From: Saccopteryx bilineata
Lineage: Eukaryota > Chordata > Mammalia > Chiroptera > Emballonuridae
Length of the DNA stretch: 64,000 bases
Assembly: GCF_036850765.1 (NCBI RefSeq)
Contig: NC_089492.1
Coordinates: 181,986,106 to 182,050,105 of the forward strand
Reading direction: 5' to 3'
Shown here: positions 12,597-23,306 of the stretch, piece after piece
How the letters are laid out: every line of letters starts with the position of its first letter
How positions within the stretch are numbered: the stretch's first letter is position 1
Notes under the pieces: model-generated
The model's input: only the letters and a program-made list of their open reading frames with translations
Database searches by the model: none
What the model was told of the DNA's origin: nothing
Program-made: the position numbers and the translations under genes

Positions 12597-14229
12597 TTAA
12601 TTTCTATTCCTGCAAAAATTTGCATTTGTAGCTCTTGCATTTGTGTACTTGTTGAGGACAATCTCAGTAGTCTCCTCATCACTAGCAGCTCTAAAATTTT
12701 TAGGAAACTTATCAAGGTGACTGTTCAGGAAGTGAATCTTAATGTTCATGTTACATCCAATGTTGCAGAAAGCCAACAACATCCTTTGAACCAGAAGTTC
12801 ATAGTTTTCTGCTTTTTTGTTGCCAAGAAAGTCCTTTGTAACTGCCACAAAAGACTGCCATGCTGCTTTCTTCTCCTTATTCATCTTCCTGGCAAATTCT
12901 TTGTCACGTATGAGGGTTCAAATTTGAGGTCCATGGAAACACCTGCTTTTATCTTCTCGAAAGATAAAGCAGTAAAAGCAGAAATAATATGTTGAAAGTA
13001 TTCACTTTCTCTATTCTAAGCCTGAACAAACTGCTTCATTAAGCCTAGTTTGAGGTGAAGTGGGGGGGAAACAATCCTGTCTCAATTAACTGCAGGTTCA
13101 TTCACAATATTTTGCATCCCTACTTCCAGAGCTTCATGTTTCAGCCACTCCTTCTTTGTCCAGTGTTTCTCCTGAGCTCGGCTCTCCTACAAACACAGAA
13201 AGCAAGGATACTTCATGAAACCTCTCTGTTGTCCTAGCAGAAAATTTACCATTTTAAGATCCACACAAATTATCCAGTTATGTTCCTCATACTTCAGAAA
13301 GTCGAGGACAATTTTTATGTCATTATAATCTTCTCACAAATGAGTTGAATAACCAATTGGAACTGCTGCGTAAACTTATCATTGTGTAGGAGAACACATT
13401 TCATACTCCATTTAGAACTGTCAAGAAATAGCCGCCATTCTGTTGGACTGTAAGTGGTAACACCTAGCTGGCTGAGAAGACTACTGATATCATGACAGTA
13501 AACAAAGTGTTTGTCTTTGGAAAAAAAGTCCACAAAAATTTGTTCACACTTCCTGAAATGGTATCCTTTAGCTGACCGGTGAAATACATTCTTTTCTTGA
13601 ACCTTGGAGGCTAATAACTCACCTGTTTTCTTTGATAGGCCCAAATCTCTTACTAAGTCATTCAATTCGGGTTGGCTAAACTGCTGAGGGGCTAATGACT
13701 GTTTGGCATCAGAAGAAGACCCTTCAGATTTTACAACCATTTCCTCGTGTATCTTATCAAAATACAATTGATCACCATGTTCACTTTATTTATCCTTAGA
13801 AGAAATAAAACCATTGAAAACTGGAACTGGGAGTGTCTCAGAGTGTGGGATAGGTCGTATTGCTGAAGGAATATTAGGATATGTGATCATATGCCATCTT
13901 TTCTTGCTGATGCCCTTTGTATGCACCAGACAGAAATAACAGTCACTGATATGGTCCTTAGGTTCACACCAAATCATGGGAATACCAAAAGGCATTCCTT
14001 TGCGTTTTCCTTTTGTCCCATCACAAGGCATTTCCTCACAATTATGACATACAGTATGAGGAGTCCAATTCTTGCCTGGATCACCAAGAGGAACTTGAAA
14101 ATAGGCAATATATGCACATGTCACAAATGATGAAATATTTCGCCTTTGACGTTGAAGTGTGTAACAGCCACATATATAACAGAAGGGGTCAAGACTATTC
14201 TTACATTTATGCCTACTTGAAGAAGCCAT
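12597..14229 (-). pseudogene. Decayed intronless copy of a cysteine-rich, arthropod/cnidarian-like protein of unknown function
   Basis: The minus strand from ATG at 14229 encodes 147 residues with three Cys pairs: C17/C20 (FCYICGC), C61/C64 (VCHNCEE) and C97/C100 (DCYFC), suggestive of zinc binding. A TAA at 13788-13786 interrupts, and the same frame continues to about 13335 (ELNDLVRDLGLSKKTGELLA, EWRLFLDSSKWSMKCVLLHN). After a frameshift the frame holds CVDLKMVNFLLGQQ, KYPCFLCL and LHLKLGLMKQFVQA, with stops at 13190, 13084 and 13018. Another shift near 12925 restores an open block, 12884-12597 (MNKEKKAAWQSF, CNMNIKIHFLNSHLDKFP). No introns are visible over about 540 codons. I recognise the motif order from uncharacterised proteins predicted in spiders, other arthropods and cnidarians; this is from memory and unsearched. 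No catalytic role is claimed. Confidence 0.75.
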
Positions 14230-14601
14230 GATTCAATCTTAAAACAAAATAAGAGGGTGTTTTTATCAGATAATTTTTTGCATTTATATATAACTACAAT
14301 TATGTAAAAGTGATGTTTGTGAAACATTAAGTACCTTGTGGTTATGTTCAATGCAAGAGTCATTGCCCTTTAATTCCAATTTAAAAACCAATGCACGCTA
14401 TTAACTATAACAAAAAGAAATTAAAATTGAATAAAAACTAGAGCATGCACCAAAAAAAACAGATTTCAGATTTGGAATCAGTGGTGCAGAAGTATATAGA
14501 AACAGTTCTAAAACCTCATGCAACAGAAAATTAAAAAAAATTTGTTCCCCAGTGAAATTTGCAAGTTCACCACTGCTAATGTTGTAACCATTGTAGCTTT
14601 T
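14230..14601. other. 5' flank of the pseudogene; no feature seen
   Basis: AT-rich sequence upstream of the minus-strand pseudogene start. No promoter, SINE or L1 sequence was recognised, and no A tail or TSD for the pseudogene was found here by eye. Confidence 0.4.
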
Positions 14602-14732
14602 CATTTTATTTTCTTTTCTTTTCTTTTCTTTTCTTTTCTTTTCTTTTCTTTTCTTTTCTTTCCTTTCCTTTCCTTTCCTTTTCTTTCCTTTACTTTCCTT
14701 TTCTGTCTTTTCCTTTCCTTTTCTTTTTTTGA
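14602..14732. repeat. (TTTTC)n / (TTTCC)n pyrimidine microsatellite
   Basis: About 130 bases of tandem TTTTC units grading into TTTCC units, strongly strand-asymmetric (pyrimidines on plus). Such purine/pyrimidine tracts can adopt triplex (H-DNA) structure. On the minus strand it is A/G-rich and could be an expanded retroelement tail, but it lies upstream of the minus-strand pseudogene, not at its 3' end. Confidence 0.9.
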
Positions 14733-15919
14733 GCTTTCAGGGGTTTTCAAGACAGAATCCATGACAGTTTAGACTGAGGAGAAATGTGGTCTCTGGACAT
14801 GCTACATGAGTAGAAAAGAGGACCAATTTTCTAGGGGGAAAAAATCTGTGTATTCAGTGAGGTGTGTATGTATTAGGCAGAGGGGTTGGCAAGTTCACTT
14901 ACCATTTGTTTTTCATCCTATATTCCTAGGAAGTAGGTTACCTGTAGAATCCATTTGCTGCATTCATATCAAAACTGATTTTTAAATTAGGTAAAAACTG
15001 TGGGCAGTGTGAATCAGAGAAACTCTATGTGTGTGTATGTGGTGGTGTTTGAATGAGTGTGTGTGTTCATTTACCTGCTTAAAGATCAAGTAACCAACTT
15101 AGGATGCAGTGGGTTGAGAACAGCTTTTATCTGCTTCTACTCCTGTTTCCATCTTTATGACTTACAAATGAAGCCTTCCTTCATAAATTAAATCAAGTTG
15201 TGTGTGAAAAATCCACAAGATTGGGGATGATTTTTCTGCATGGCATGTTCAGCCCCAGAAAAACTGGAGGATGGGTGGCTGTGTCCACCAGCCTCCAGGT
15301 CAGGCCTCATTTGCCTGGTGGTTTCAGAAGGGGGCTGAGGGGGATAATAAATATCATCAGCTGACACGAAGTCCTGGGGTTGCACTGACCACAGGAGTCG
15401 CAATCCCCAGGACACTGGGACCACTCACAAAGCAGGTATTTATGAAGTTATTGGCTTTGCATGAATCATTTCCCTAGCCATTCACCAACAGTAACAATCC
15501 CTTCAATTAAAGTCCAGCCCTGGGAAAGCCCTTGGTGTTTATTGGAAGTAACATTTGCAGAGTAAAGTGTGACTGTGTTAATATGGAATATGCAGAGGGA
15601 CCCAAAGCCTTCTCCTGCCTGGCGCCTTCCTTCTCTTTGGAGGAAGAAAGAGGGACTGGCTTGTTCAGGAGTTCTCATTTTGTACTCTTAGTCTTGGGTC
15701 TTGCATAGCTGACTCATTAGCTGAGGTATCTCATTCACTTCTCCTCTGGGGATAGGTAGTTCTGCTGTGGGAAATTATGCTGTGGGAAGTTCTGCTGTGG
15801 GAAGTTCTGCTGTGTGTACATGGAGTTTTAAGGGGCCTCAAACAGCCCAGGTAGTGACAGGCTGTGGGAGGCTGATGGCCAGGGCTGAAATGGATGCAGA
15901 GCTCACTGGGAGGCCTGAC
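14733..15919. other. Single-copy sequence, no gene supported
   Basis: Mixed-composition sequence with short random open frames only. A TG/GT-rich patch occurs at about 15028-15064. A 15-bp minisatellite at 15757-15813 is listed separately. Confidence 0.5.
15757..15813. repeat. 15-bp minisatellite, about 3.7 copies
   Basis: Tandem copies of a unit close to TTCTGCTGTGGGAAG, slightly diverged in the second copy (TTATGCTGTGGGAAG). In one frame it encodes a short AVGSS repeat, but there is no sign of a real coding region. Confidence 0.85.
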
Positions 15920-15936
15920 AAAAGCTTGGCAAATTC

Positions 15937-16327
15937 AGGCCCTGGCCGGTTGGCTCAGCGGTAGAGCATCGCCTGGCCTGCGGGGGACCCGGGTTCGATT
16001 TCCGGCCAGGGCACATAGGAGGAGCGCCCATTTGCTTCTCTGCCCCCCCCTTCCTCTCTGTCTCTCTCTTCCCCTCCCTCAGCCAAGGCTCCATTGGAGC
16101 AAAGATGGCCCGGGCGCTGGGGATGGCTCCTTGGCCTCTTCCCCAGGCGCTAGAGTGGCTCTGGTCGCGGCAGAGCGATGCCCCAGAGGGGCAGAGCATC
16201 GCCCCCTGGTGGGCAGAGCGTAGCCCCTGGTGGGCGTGCCAGGTGGATCCCGGTCGGGCGCATGCGGGAGTCTGTCTGACTGTCTGTCCCCATTTCCAGC
16301 TTCAGAAAAATACAAAAAGAAAAAAAA
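15937..16327 (+). mobile_element. VES-type tRNA-derived SINE
   Basis: Starts AGGCCCTGGCCGGTTGGCTC, with A and B boxes as in the other VES copies (GGGTTCGATTTCC), a CT-rich body and an A-rich tail. The perfect 17-bp TSD AAAAGCTTGGCAAATTC is at 15920-15936 and 16328-16344. Confidence 0.96.
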
Positions 16328-16344
16328 AAAAGCTTGGCAAATTC

Positions 16345-18342
16345 TCTCACTGTAGAGACAAAAATTGGGGGTGGGGGGCAACTTGCAGACTTGCAGTTCA
16401 ATGGGTCTTATTCAGTACCATAAAAAATAAAAGCCTTGGGGGGAAGGTAGACAGTGTAGCTATCAGTTCCAGGAGGCAGGCAAAACACCTATTCTTTCAG
16501 AGTAGTTCTATGTCATGTATATCACGGCTCTAAATAAATGTGTGATGGCCGGCTGGCTGATAGTTTGATTAGATACTTGCCCTTTTAATTCTCAGCTTGT
16601 TAAACTGCCTGATTTCACAGTTATTTGGGCTCTCACATTCCCAGTTCTCTCGATACTTTGAAAGTATCCAGGAGCACAGAGGATGTGCACATGTGCCGGG
16701 CAGACATCCCTCACATCGGCTTCCTGGAGCTGCGGAAGGTGCTGCTGCAAAACCTGTGGATCCATCACAGGTTTTGCTACGTATTTACACGTCTCAGCAA
16801 ATCTTCACTAGTTGTTACTGTCATTTATTGCTTTCAAAACCTTTTTTGTTTGTTTGCTTTTGTTTTTGCTTGCACTTTTAGAAAGTAGACATTTTAAACG
16901 TTGCACCCTTTCTAGATACACACTATGCTAGATACCAAAATGATTAAGAGCTTCCTCTTATCACTAGAAAAGAGGATTTAACATAAGCATGTCCACAAAC
17001 AACTGTAAGGCAGGATTAAGACAGGCTGGTGCTGAAAGAGACATATAAATAGGGTAATGAGAATTCCAAGGAAAGAACTTCACCGCAGCCTGGTCAACCA
17101 GGAAAGGCTTCCTTGGCCATTTTCAATAAGCTCTGAAAGATGGTCAGAGCTTTGTAAGGTAAAGAGGTCATCCTCGCCAGGGGGAACAGGGAATTCTCTA
17201 AGGCTGTGTGTTCTGGGAAGAGCAAGGAGTCTACTTAGGGATGAGGCATAGATTTGGACAGGAGACGTGGATGGGACCAGGAACCGAGCATACTGTCAGC
17301 CAGGGTGGTAAGTCTGTTGTCATTTTGGCAAACATGGGAACCAACTGGTGGATTATTCTGGGGGAGGAGGGAACAGGGTACAGACTAGGGTGGGGCAAGT
17401 GAGACACACAGAGTACAAATTTAAGGAGATGGTCATTTCTAAGAGGGTGCCTTTCTCTGTAGCCCCTGAAAGTGACACCTCCTTACTGTAATTTCAGCCT
17501 GGGCAGGGGGATGGGGCAGCAGGTGGACCACAGTGTTACGATTAGGGCTGTATGTTAGCAGATGACCGAAAACTGTTTAGAATAGATTGGCAAAAATAGG
17601 TATGGTGAAGTGAGACTGGGTGGTCATTATAAGAGTTCACTCAGACAGAGAGGACATGGAACATGGGACGTGGGGAACAGGACAAGAGATCCTTTCTATG
17701 GGCTCATACATCTAGCGACTGGTAGTGAGAACTGACGGTCAGCACGCCCACTTAGGGAGTGATCACCAGGGGTCAGGAATGGGTCAAAATGCTTTTTGCA
17801 TATTAATTTAATGATGACAAAAGTAGCCTTGGGGCCCAGAGAGCTGAGTTCTAGTGTTGTGGTGCTCTAATTAGTAGTGGGAGCCTCTTTGTCCTGAGCT
17901 CCTCTGCCTGTAAAAAGATTGGATTACAGTGGGCAGTTCTAGAACCCACTAGAACCCTAAAATGCCACATAACTCCTTACTTACATTCGTGTCAGCTCAC
18001 CCAGTGACAGAACCCAGACTGTGGGGATCCCGATCCTGGGTCATTCAAGGTCTGCCCGCTCAGGCGCCTTGGGATGTGAACCCCTGTCTGCACTCGTGTC
18101 TTTCACTGGTTTGCTTGTGACTGCTTCTAACTTTTTAGACTGCAGGTCCCCCTTGAAGACTGAGAGTCCAATAGTATGATGGACTTTTGCCTTTCCTTTC
18201 TGATCCTCTCTCCATTTTCATCCAATGCCCCAACCTGGCCCACACTCCCCCCTCTTCCTGTTGTTGTGGTTCATTAACAGAACTCCCCGTCCCTTGCAAA
18301 GCCCCGACAGCAGAGCTGTCCCATGAGAAAAACATTGGGTTT
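16345..18342. other. Single-copy sequence with one weak exon candidate
   Basis: No established gene is recognised. A GC3-rich open segment bounded by splice-like signals lies at 16645-16770 and is listed separately. A stretch near 17870-18060 has some MIR-like character. Otherwise nothing could be assigned. Confidence 0.45.
16645..16770 (+). other. Weak candidate coding exon (126 bp)
   Basis: Preceded by a pyrimidine-biased tract ending in CCCAG and followed by CACAG|GTTTTG. One frame is open throughout and strikingly GC-rich at third positions (GTG CAC ATG TGC CGG GCA GAC ATC ...), giving DVHMCRADIPHIGFLELRKV. The local GC jump against AT-rich flanks fits a coding exon or a fragment of a processed copy. 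The donor is poor after position +2, the protein is not recognised, and no neighbouring exon is seen. Confidence 0.25.
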
Positions 18343-18357
18343 AATAACCTCCCCCTC

Positions 18358-18723
18358 GCCTGACCAGGTGGTGGCGCAGTGGATAGAGCGTCGGACTGGG
18401 ATGTGGAAGGACCCAGGTTCGAGACCCCGAGGTCGCCAGCTTGAGCGCGGGCTCATCTGGCTTGAGCAAAGAGCTCACCAGCTTGGACCCAGGGTCGCTG
18501 GCTCCAGCAGGGGGTTACTCGGTCTGCTGAAGGCCCGTGGTCAAGGCACATGTGAGAAAGCAATCAATGAACAACTAAGAAGTCGCAATGCGCAACGAGA
18601 AACTGATGATTGATGCTTCTCATCTCTCTCCGTTCCTGTCTGTCTGTCCCTGTCTATCTCTGCCTCTGTAAAAAAAAAAAACAAAAAAAAAACAAAAACA
18701 AAAACAAACAAACAAACAAAAAA
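18358..18723 (+). mobile_element. tRNA-derived SINE (CCTGACCAGGTGG subfamily of bat SINEs)
   Basis: Head GCCTGACCAGGTGGTGGCGC with A box (GTGGCGCAGTGG) and B box (GGTTCGAGACC), then GTCGCCAGCTTGAGC, the body, a CT-rich stretch and an A-rich tail with AAAC repeats. The 15-bp TSD AATAACCTCCCCCTC is perfect (18343-18357, 18724-18738). The same subfamily occurs at 52841. Confidence 0.95.
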
Positions 18724-18738
18724 AATAACCTCCCCCTC

Positions 18739-20158
18739 AAATGGCCCCAAAGCCCTTCTAGTGGTTTGGGGGAAAAATGGCTAAACACAGGACAGTTTCC
18801 TGGTGCAGGAGGTAAAGCAGGGAGAGAATAAACTTCCCAAGAACCTGGGCACCAGGGACCAAATTAAAAAAGCAGCACCGCTTATTCAAAATCAGATAAG
18901 TGTCAGTGGAATGTTTGTCAAACAAACTTGTCATTATTTGTCACAATTTGAGGAAGTATCAGTCAGTAGTCACACATGAGCATGTAACAGTTATTTATAG
19001 CTGCCAAGCTACAGATTTAACTACTGCAGAACCAAGGTTCGATGTTATAAACAGCTTTATTTATAATGATTGTGTGCTATAAATAGTTTGGTTTGCTGGG
19101 TGCAGGGAAGCAGCTCCCATGGTTCTGCCAGAGCAGGACCAGGAGGATTGTGCCTGCAGCGGGGGGGGGGGGGGGGGAGCCTCCTGTTTCTCCCCCTTCT
19201 TGGCGGACCCTCTCTGTGAGTCCTCTGCCAGGCTGTTTCATCCTCTTTCTCCAGCTCCCTTTTGGAACCAGTAGTTGTGCTGAACCGTGTTGCCAGGAGC
19301 CAGTGTAGGTTACTCAATTAATTAACACCTGCCCCAAGATCTCCCGAGAAAGGGGGCGGTGTGGGAGTGCTGCCCTCTTTGTGCCTATTCACGGAAGATG
19401 AGCTAATCCCAGTCTCCCACGCTGGAGGGTGGAGGGAGATAGATATCCTGTTATTCTCGAGAACAAGCAAAGCTCTAAAGGTTTGTCATGGCTTCAGATT
19501 TAATTTGACCAATAGCAGTAGTCTCTCTTAAAAACAAGCAGTTGTCAGAAATGGAGAAATATACTAGTTTCTCGTGTCAGCAGAACCTTGTCTAGGAAGT
19601 GAGGGGAGCAGGAGAGAGCAAGGGAAATATGTATACATAAATTTAACATGTAAAATACATAGGAATGTCAGATTAAACACTGATCATTATACTGTTTGGC
19701 GCAGGGGCAATCTTTTTACTATCCAGTGGTCAACTTTTACACTCTACCCTCCAAAACACTAATTCACTTGTCATATTGAAATTTCTGGTTTTATCTATAT
19801 TCCCTGCTCAACCCCCAAAGCCTTATGCTCAGTTTTAATAGTGTTAGACTAAATCTTATTTTGCTTTTTTTCTTTTTAAAGAAAATGAACGTGTGGCTAT
19901 GAAAAAAAAATTGATTGAATCTTAATTTGCAAAATTAGTTCTGGTTCATTTTATTGCTGTAATTTAATACTCATAATGATTTTCTGACACATATGTTTTA
20001 GCAGCAAGATCCACTTCCTGTTCATTTTTCATTTTTGTGCAGCTGAAGTATATTAGGCAGGAGGGTACAAATTCAGAGAGAGGGCTCCCTGCAAGAAACT
20101 GACATCATGCTGCCACCTTGGCAGTCTCTCAGACAAGCACAGCACCCCTGGATAAGCC
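18739..20158. other. Single-copy sequence with a G17-like homopolymer
   Basis: No gene is recognised. An uninterrupted run of about 17 G lies at about 19160-19178, a site prone to length error and possible quadruplex formation. The rest is ordinary single-copy DNA. Confidence 0.5.
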
Positions 20159-20171
20159 GGCAATACTTTTT

Positions 20172-20364
20172 TAAAAAAAAAATATTTTATTTATTCATTT
20201 CAGAGAGAGGATAGAGAGAAAGGCAAGGGAAGGAGCAGGAAGCATCAACTCATAGTAGTTGTTTCTCACATGTGCCTCGACTGGGCAAGCCCAGGGTTTC
20301 GAACTCATGATTTCAGCATTCTAGGTCAGGACTTTATCCACTGCACCACCACAGGTCAGGCATA
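20172..20364 (-). mobile_element. tRNA-derived SINE, short VES-related subfamily
   Basis: Minus-strand head CCTGACCTGTGGTGGTGCAG, with the same body as the 10917 copy, and an A/T-rich tail at the left edge. TSD GGCAATACTTTTT at 20159-20171 and 20365-20377, perfect over 13 bases. Confidence 0.94.
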
Positions 20365-20377
20365 GGCAATACTTTTT

Positions 20378-21889
20378 GAAAAGGGAATTACATCTTTTCA
20401 TTACGTTGTCAACATCTTGGTTGTCTTTATCATTGCCATTGCAGTTCTTTGTCTGAGGGCGCTGCAAGATGTGTACTGTTTGAACTCTTCGACTGTAGCT
20501 GCAGTATGGACAGCCTGCCTAAGTAAGCCAACAATTCCACTGTGGGGGTTTGTGGGTCATGAATGTCTTGGACCCAATGCCACGGGGCCCGGAGGGGGTG
20601 CTCCTTGTCCTGATCTAGGGGCCTGGAAAAGGTGGTGTCCAGGTTGAATCCTATAAGAGGTTCTTAGGGCAGTGGCTGTGTCTTTGTGTTTTTGTACAAA
20701 CAGCTCCTAGAATGGTGGGCACAAATATTTGTAGAGAGAGTGAGTGAAAGTTTACTCTCATTTGGAATTTGACTATCCCTTTGGGAACACTTCTGCTATG
20801 CATTTGTAACACACAAATCAAATAAACTCAAAATGGTTAAAAAATTAAAAATTAAAGAGAGGAGAGATTGCTGGCGCGTGTGCACTGGTGTGAGATGAGG
20901 AGCCCCTTCTGACTGAGGCACTGGCATTTCTAATCACAATGGTAAACTCTTGACTGAGTTATGGCACGAGGTTCAAGGCCAAAATATAGGGACTGAAACG
21001 GAACACTGTGCTTGTACAGGTGAATGATTTCAATAGCTTGATAGAAATTTCCAACTTTGCCTTCCTATTTATGTTGGGAAGTACATTTCCCCACCTATGG
21101 AGCTAAGACCTCATCTGGCATGGTTTCCAATTCTGCGCTCATTGGAGGAGGTGGCCCTGAGTCAACAGGAAGAAGAGAAACACAAGGAGGTGGATGCTGC
21201 CCCAAGTTTCTCCCCTATCCTCTTTCATTTCTTCTCCAATAGGTTTTCAGGCTATACTCTCTGATTATTTTCACCATTTGGAAGAAAGAGATGCTCAATG
21301 TTTATTTTAAAATTTAAGAAAAAGACAGATGTTTTCCATATTGCTTATCGGGGAAGGGGTTTTGTAACTATTAGCATTACTAAACATGTGATTTCAGAGA
21401 AGTCTCTTGGAACTGGAACTCTGTTTGGACAGTCAGTAATAGCTCCCATCTTAACACTGTTTTAACCATAGATCTTAGACCTAGATGTTCCCATTCCAAA
21501 AAATGAAGAGTACAACAAATTTTGTAATATAATATGTAAATCTGATAGGCAGATTTCTCTAATATTTTTGTTTACTGATGTTTCTAAGAATTTTCCCTAG
21601 TGTTGAGTACCAGCTGAGGAGGAGGATATGGTGTAGGGGCTTAGCCTCGCTGGCCACTAATTCTTAGAATTGTGAGTGTTTAGAGCTTCAAGACACCGTA
21701 ACCTCTCTTACTTCATTTCTCTTCTTTCGCTGATAAAGAAAAGTGAGCCTAAAGTACTAAGTGATTGGCCAAAGCCATGTGATTTCTATACCAGGATAGA
21801 TCTAGTGGCTAGGAAAGCTAATAAAGATTTGTTCAAAATAGATAGATAACCCAGTATAAAGGTACAGTATGTGGTTAAAGATGAGGGTT
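20378..21889. other. Single-copy sequence with one weak exon candidate
   Basis: No gene is recognised. A 78-bp open segment with good splice-like borders lies at 20445-20522. A possible minus-strand MIR remnant lies at about 21710-21800. Otherwise nothing was seen. Confidence 0.45.
20445..20522 (+). other. Weak candidate exon (78 bp) with good splice-site matches
   Basis: Preceded by a pyrimidine-rich tract and acceptor (TTTATCATTGCCATTGCAG) and followed by CTAA|GTAAGC, a strong donor core. One frame is open (LCLRALQDVYCLNSSTVAAV). At 78 bp it is a multiple of 3. Nothing in the product is recognised, and there is no partner exon in view. It may be a lncRNA exon, a cryptic exon or chance. Confidence 0.22.
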
Positions 21890-22082
21890 CTTCAGTTAGA
21901 TGAGCCTGGGTGTGAATCCTGGCTCTGTCACTGTGAGGCCAGGACATATTGTTTCTCTTCTTTGAGCCTCAGTTTTTTCTTCCATAAAGTAGGAACAATC
22001 ATGATGCAGTAAGGGAGGAGTTGGGTGGATTAAATGAGATAATGCAGGTCAAGTATTTTGCCAAAGCTCTTAAAACACAGAA
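21890..22082 (+). repeat. MIR remnant
   Basis: It matches the MIR pattern: a tRNA-like core (GTGTGAATCCTGGCTCTGTC), CTTTGAGCCTCAGTTTTTTC, then GGATTAAATGAGATAATGCA. MIRs are ancient mammalian tRNA-SINEs fixed long before bats diverged. Confidence 0.8.
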
Positions 22083-23084
22083 CCTCTCTGACATCTAATG
22101 GACAACAATGAAAACCAAACCAAAAAGCAAACAAACAAAACAACTGTTTCTCCCCACCTCACCCCAACAAACTAGACTCCTTGTTCTTTTGGCCTGGCAG
22201 GATGTCGCAGGATGTTCCTGATGAAGATTTTTCCTTCTGCACATCCTTTGTGCATGCTAATATTCTTGGGTGATGATAGATATCTCTTAAGAGAGAAACG
22301 CATGAGCTCTGTTTCTTAGTAGGCTTTGGGCATTAAAAACACAGACTGGTGAGTGGGTAGGCATGAGGTCAGTGAGAGAAGGACCCTGGATCAGCCATCC
22401 CCATGAACAAGAGGAATCTGAATGTTTAGCTGGCCCAACAAGAAGCCCAAAGCAGGAAGGTGAGGGTCAGGGACGTTGATCCCATGTTGAAACCCAGACT
22501 GTACCTATTATAGGTACAGCTGTGTTCTGGGTGTTACTGTCTTTGGTCAGCAATAGTAACTGAAAGTGAGAGTGATCTTTACCAATGGGAGCCCTGCCCC
22601 TGAGAGGGACACAGGTCAGTGACTTTGAGGAACTGAAATATAAGTGAGAGAGAGTCAATTATAGAAGACTATGTCTCTGGTAAGTCAAGCATGTGAGGGC
22701 TTAGAACATTTGAATTTGGAGCAGTCGTCTAATCACACAATCTATGTGATTTCACTCACATACTAGGAAATATTGTTTGCACATAAAATTATCCAATTTA
22801 ATCCCTCAATAATCTTGAAAAATTTTTATGGTACTTCCCAGATTGGCAAAATGGAAGCCTAAAGGGATTTAAATCACACACTCAAAACCACAGATAACAA
22901 AATGAAGCTTATATCAAAAACAAATCTTATTGATTCCAAAGTCCATTCTGTCCATGTCTACTGACTCAGCTAAATTTTACTTGAATGCATTTTCCACTCT
23001 CTCTCCCTCCCCACTTTAGTTTGCCCACAGAGATGTGGCCATATCGCTGCATGTCTGGGAGAGGCGGAAGCGTCTGGGTAAGTG
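22083..23084. other. Single-copy sequence with a minus-strand MIR-like relic
   Basis: About 22780-22960 resembles a MIR on the minus strand (AATCCCTCAATAATCTTGAA ... CAAAATGGAAGCCTAAAGGG). The remainder shows no gene or recognisable element. Confidence 0.5.
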
Positions 23085-23204
23085 AGCAGTTCTGGAGCCA
23101 GAATGCACGTATTTCTGTCCTCCCTGCACCACTTACTGGCTCTGAGACCTTGGGCAAGGGAACTAACTTCTTTATACCTCAGGCTCCTCATCTGCAAGGT
23201 GAGA

Positions 23205-23262
23205 TGTATTAGTCTAGGTTCTCCAGAGAAACAGAGTCAACAAGGTGTGTGTGTGTGTGCGT

Positions 23263-23306
<44 letters not shown>

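Noticed and set aside
15954..16012. Possible tRNA gene
   Set aside because: A/B boxes are present, but this is the tRNA-derived head of a VES SINE with TSD and A tail, and it would not fold as a complete tRNA.
15894..16223. Open frames of about 100 codons on both strands around 15.9-16.4 kb
   Set aside because: They are inside a VES SINE. The same frames recur in the SINEs at 8.4, 43.4 and 61.4 kb, so they are repeat-derived.
22140..22180. CRISPR-like or tandem array structures anywhere in the window
   Set aside because: Only microsatellites, one 15-bp minisatellite and dispersed mobile elements were found. No regularly spaced repeats with unique spacers.
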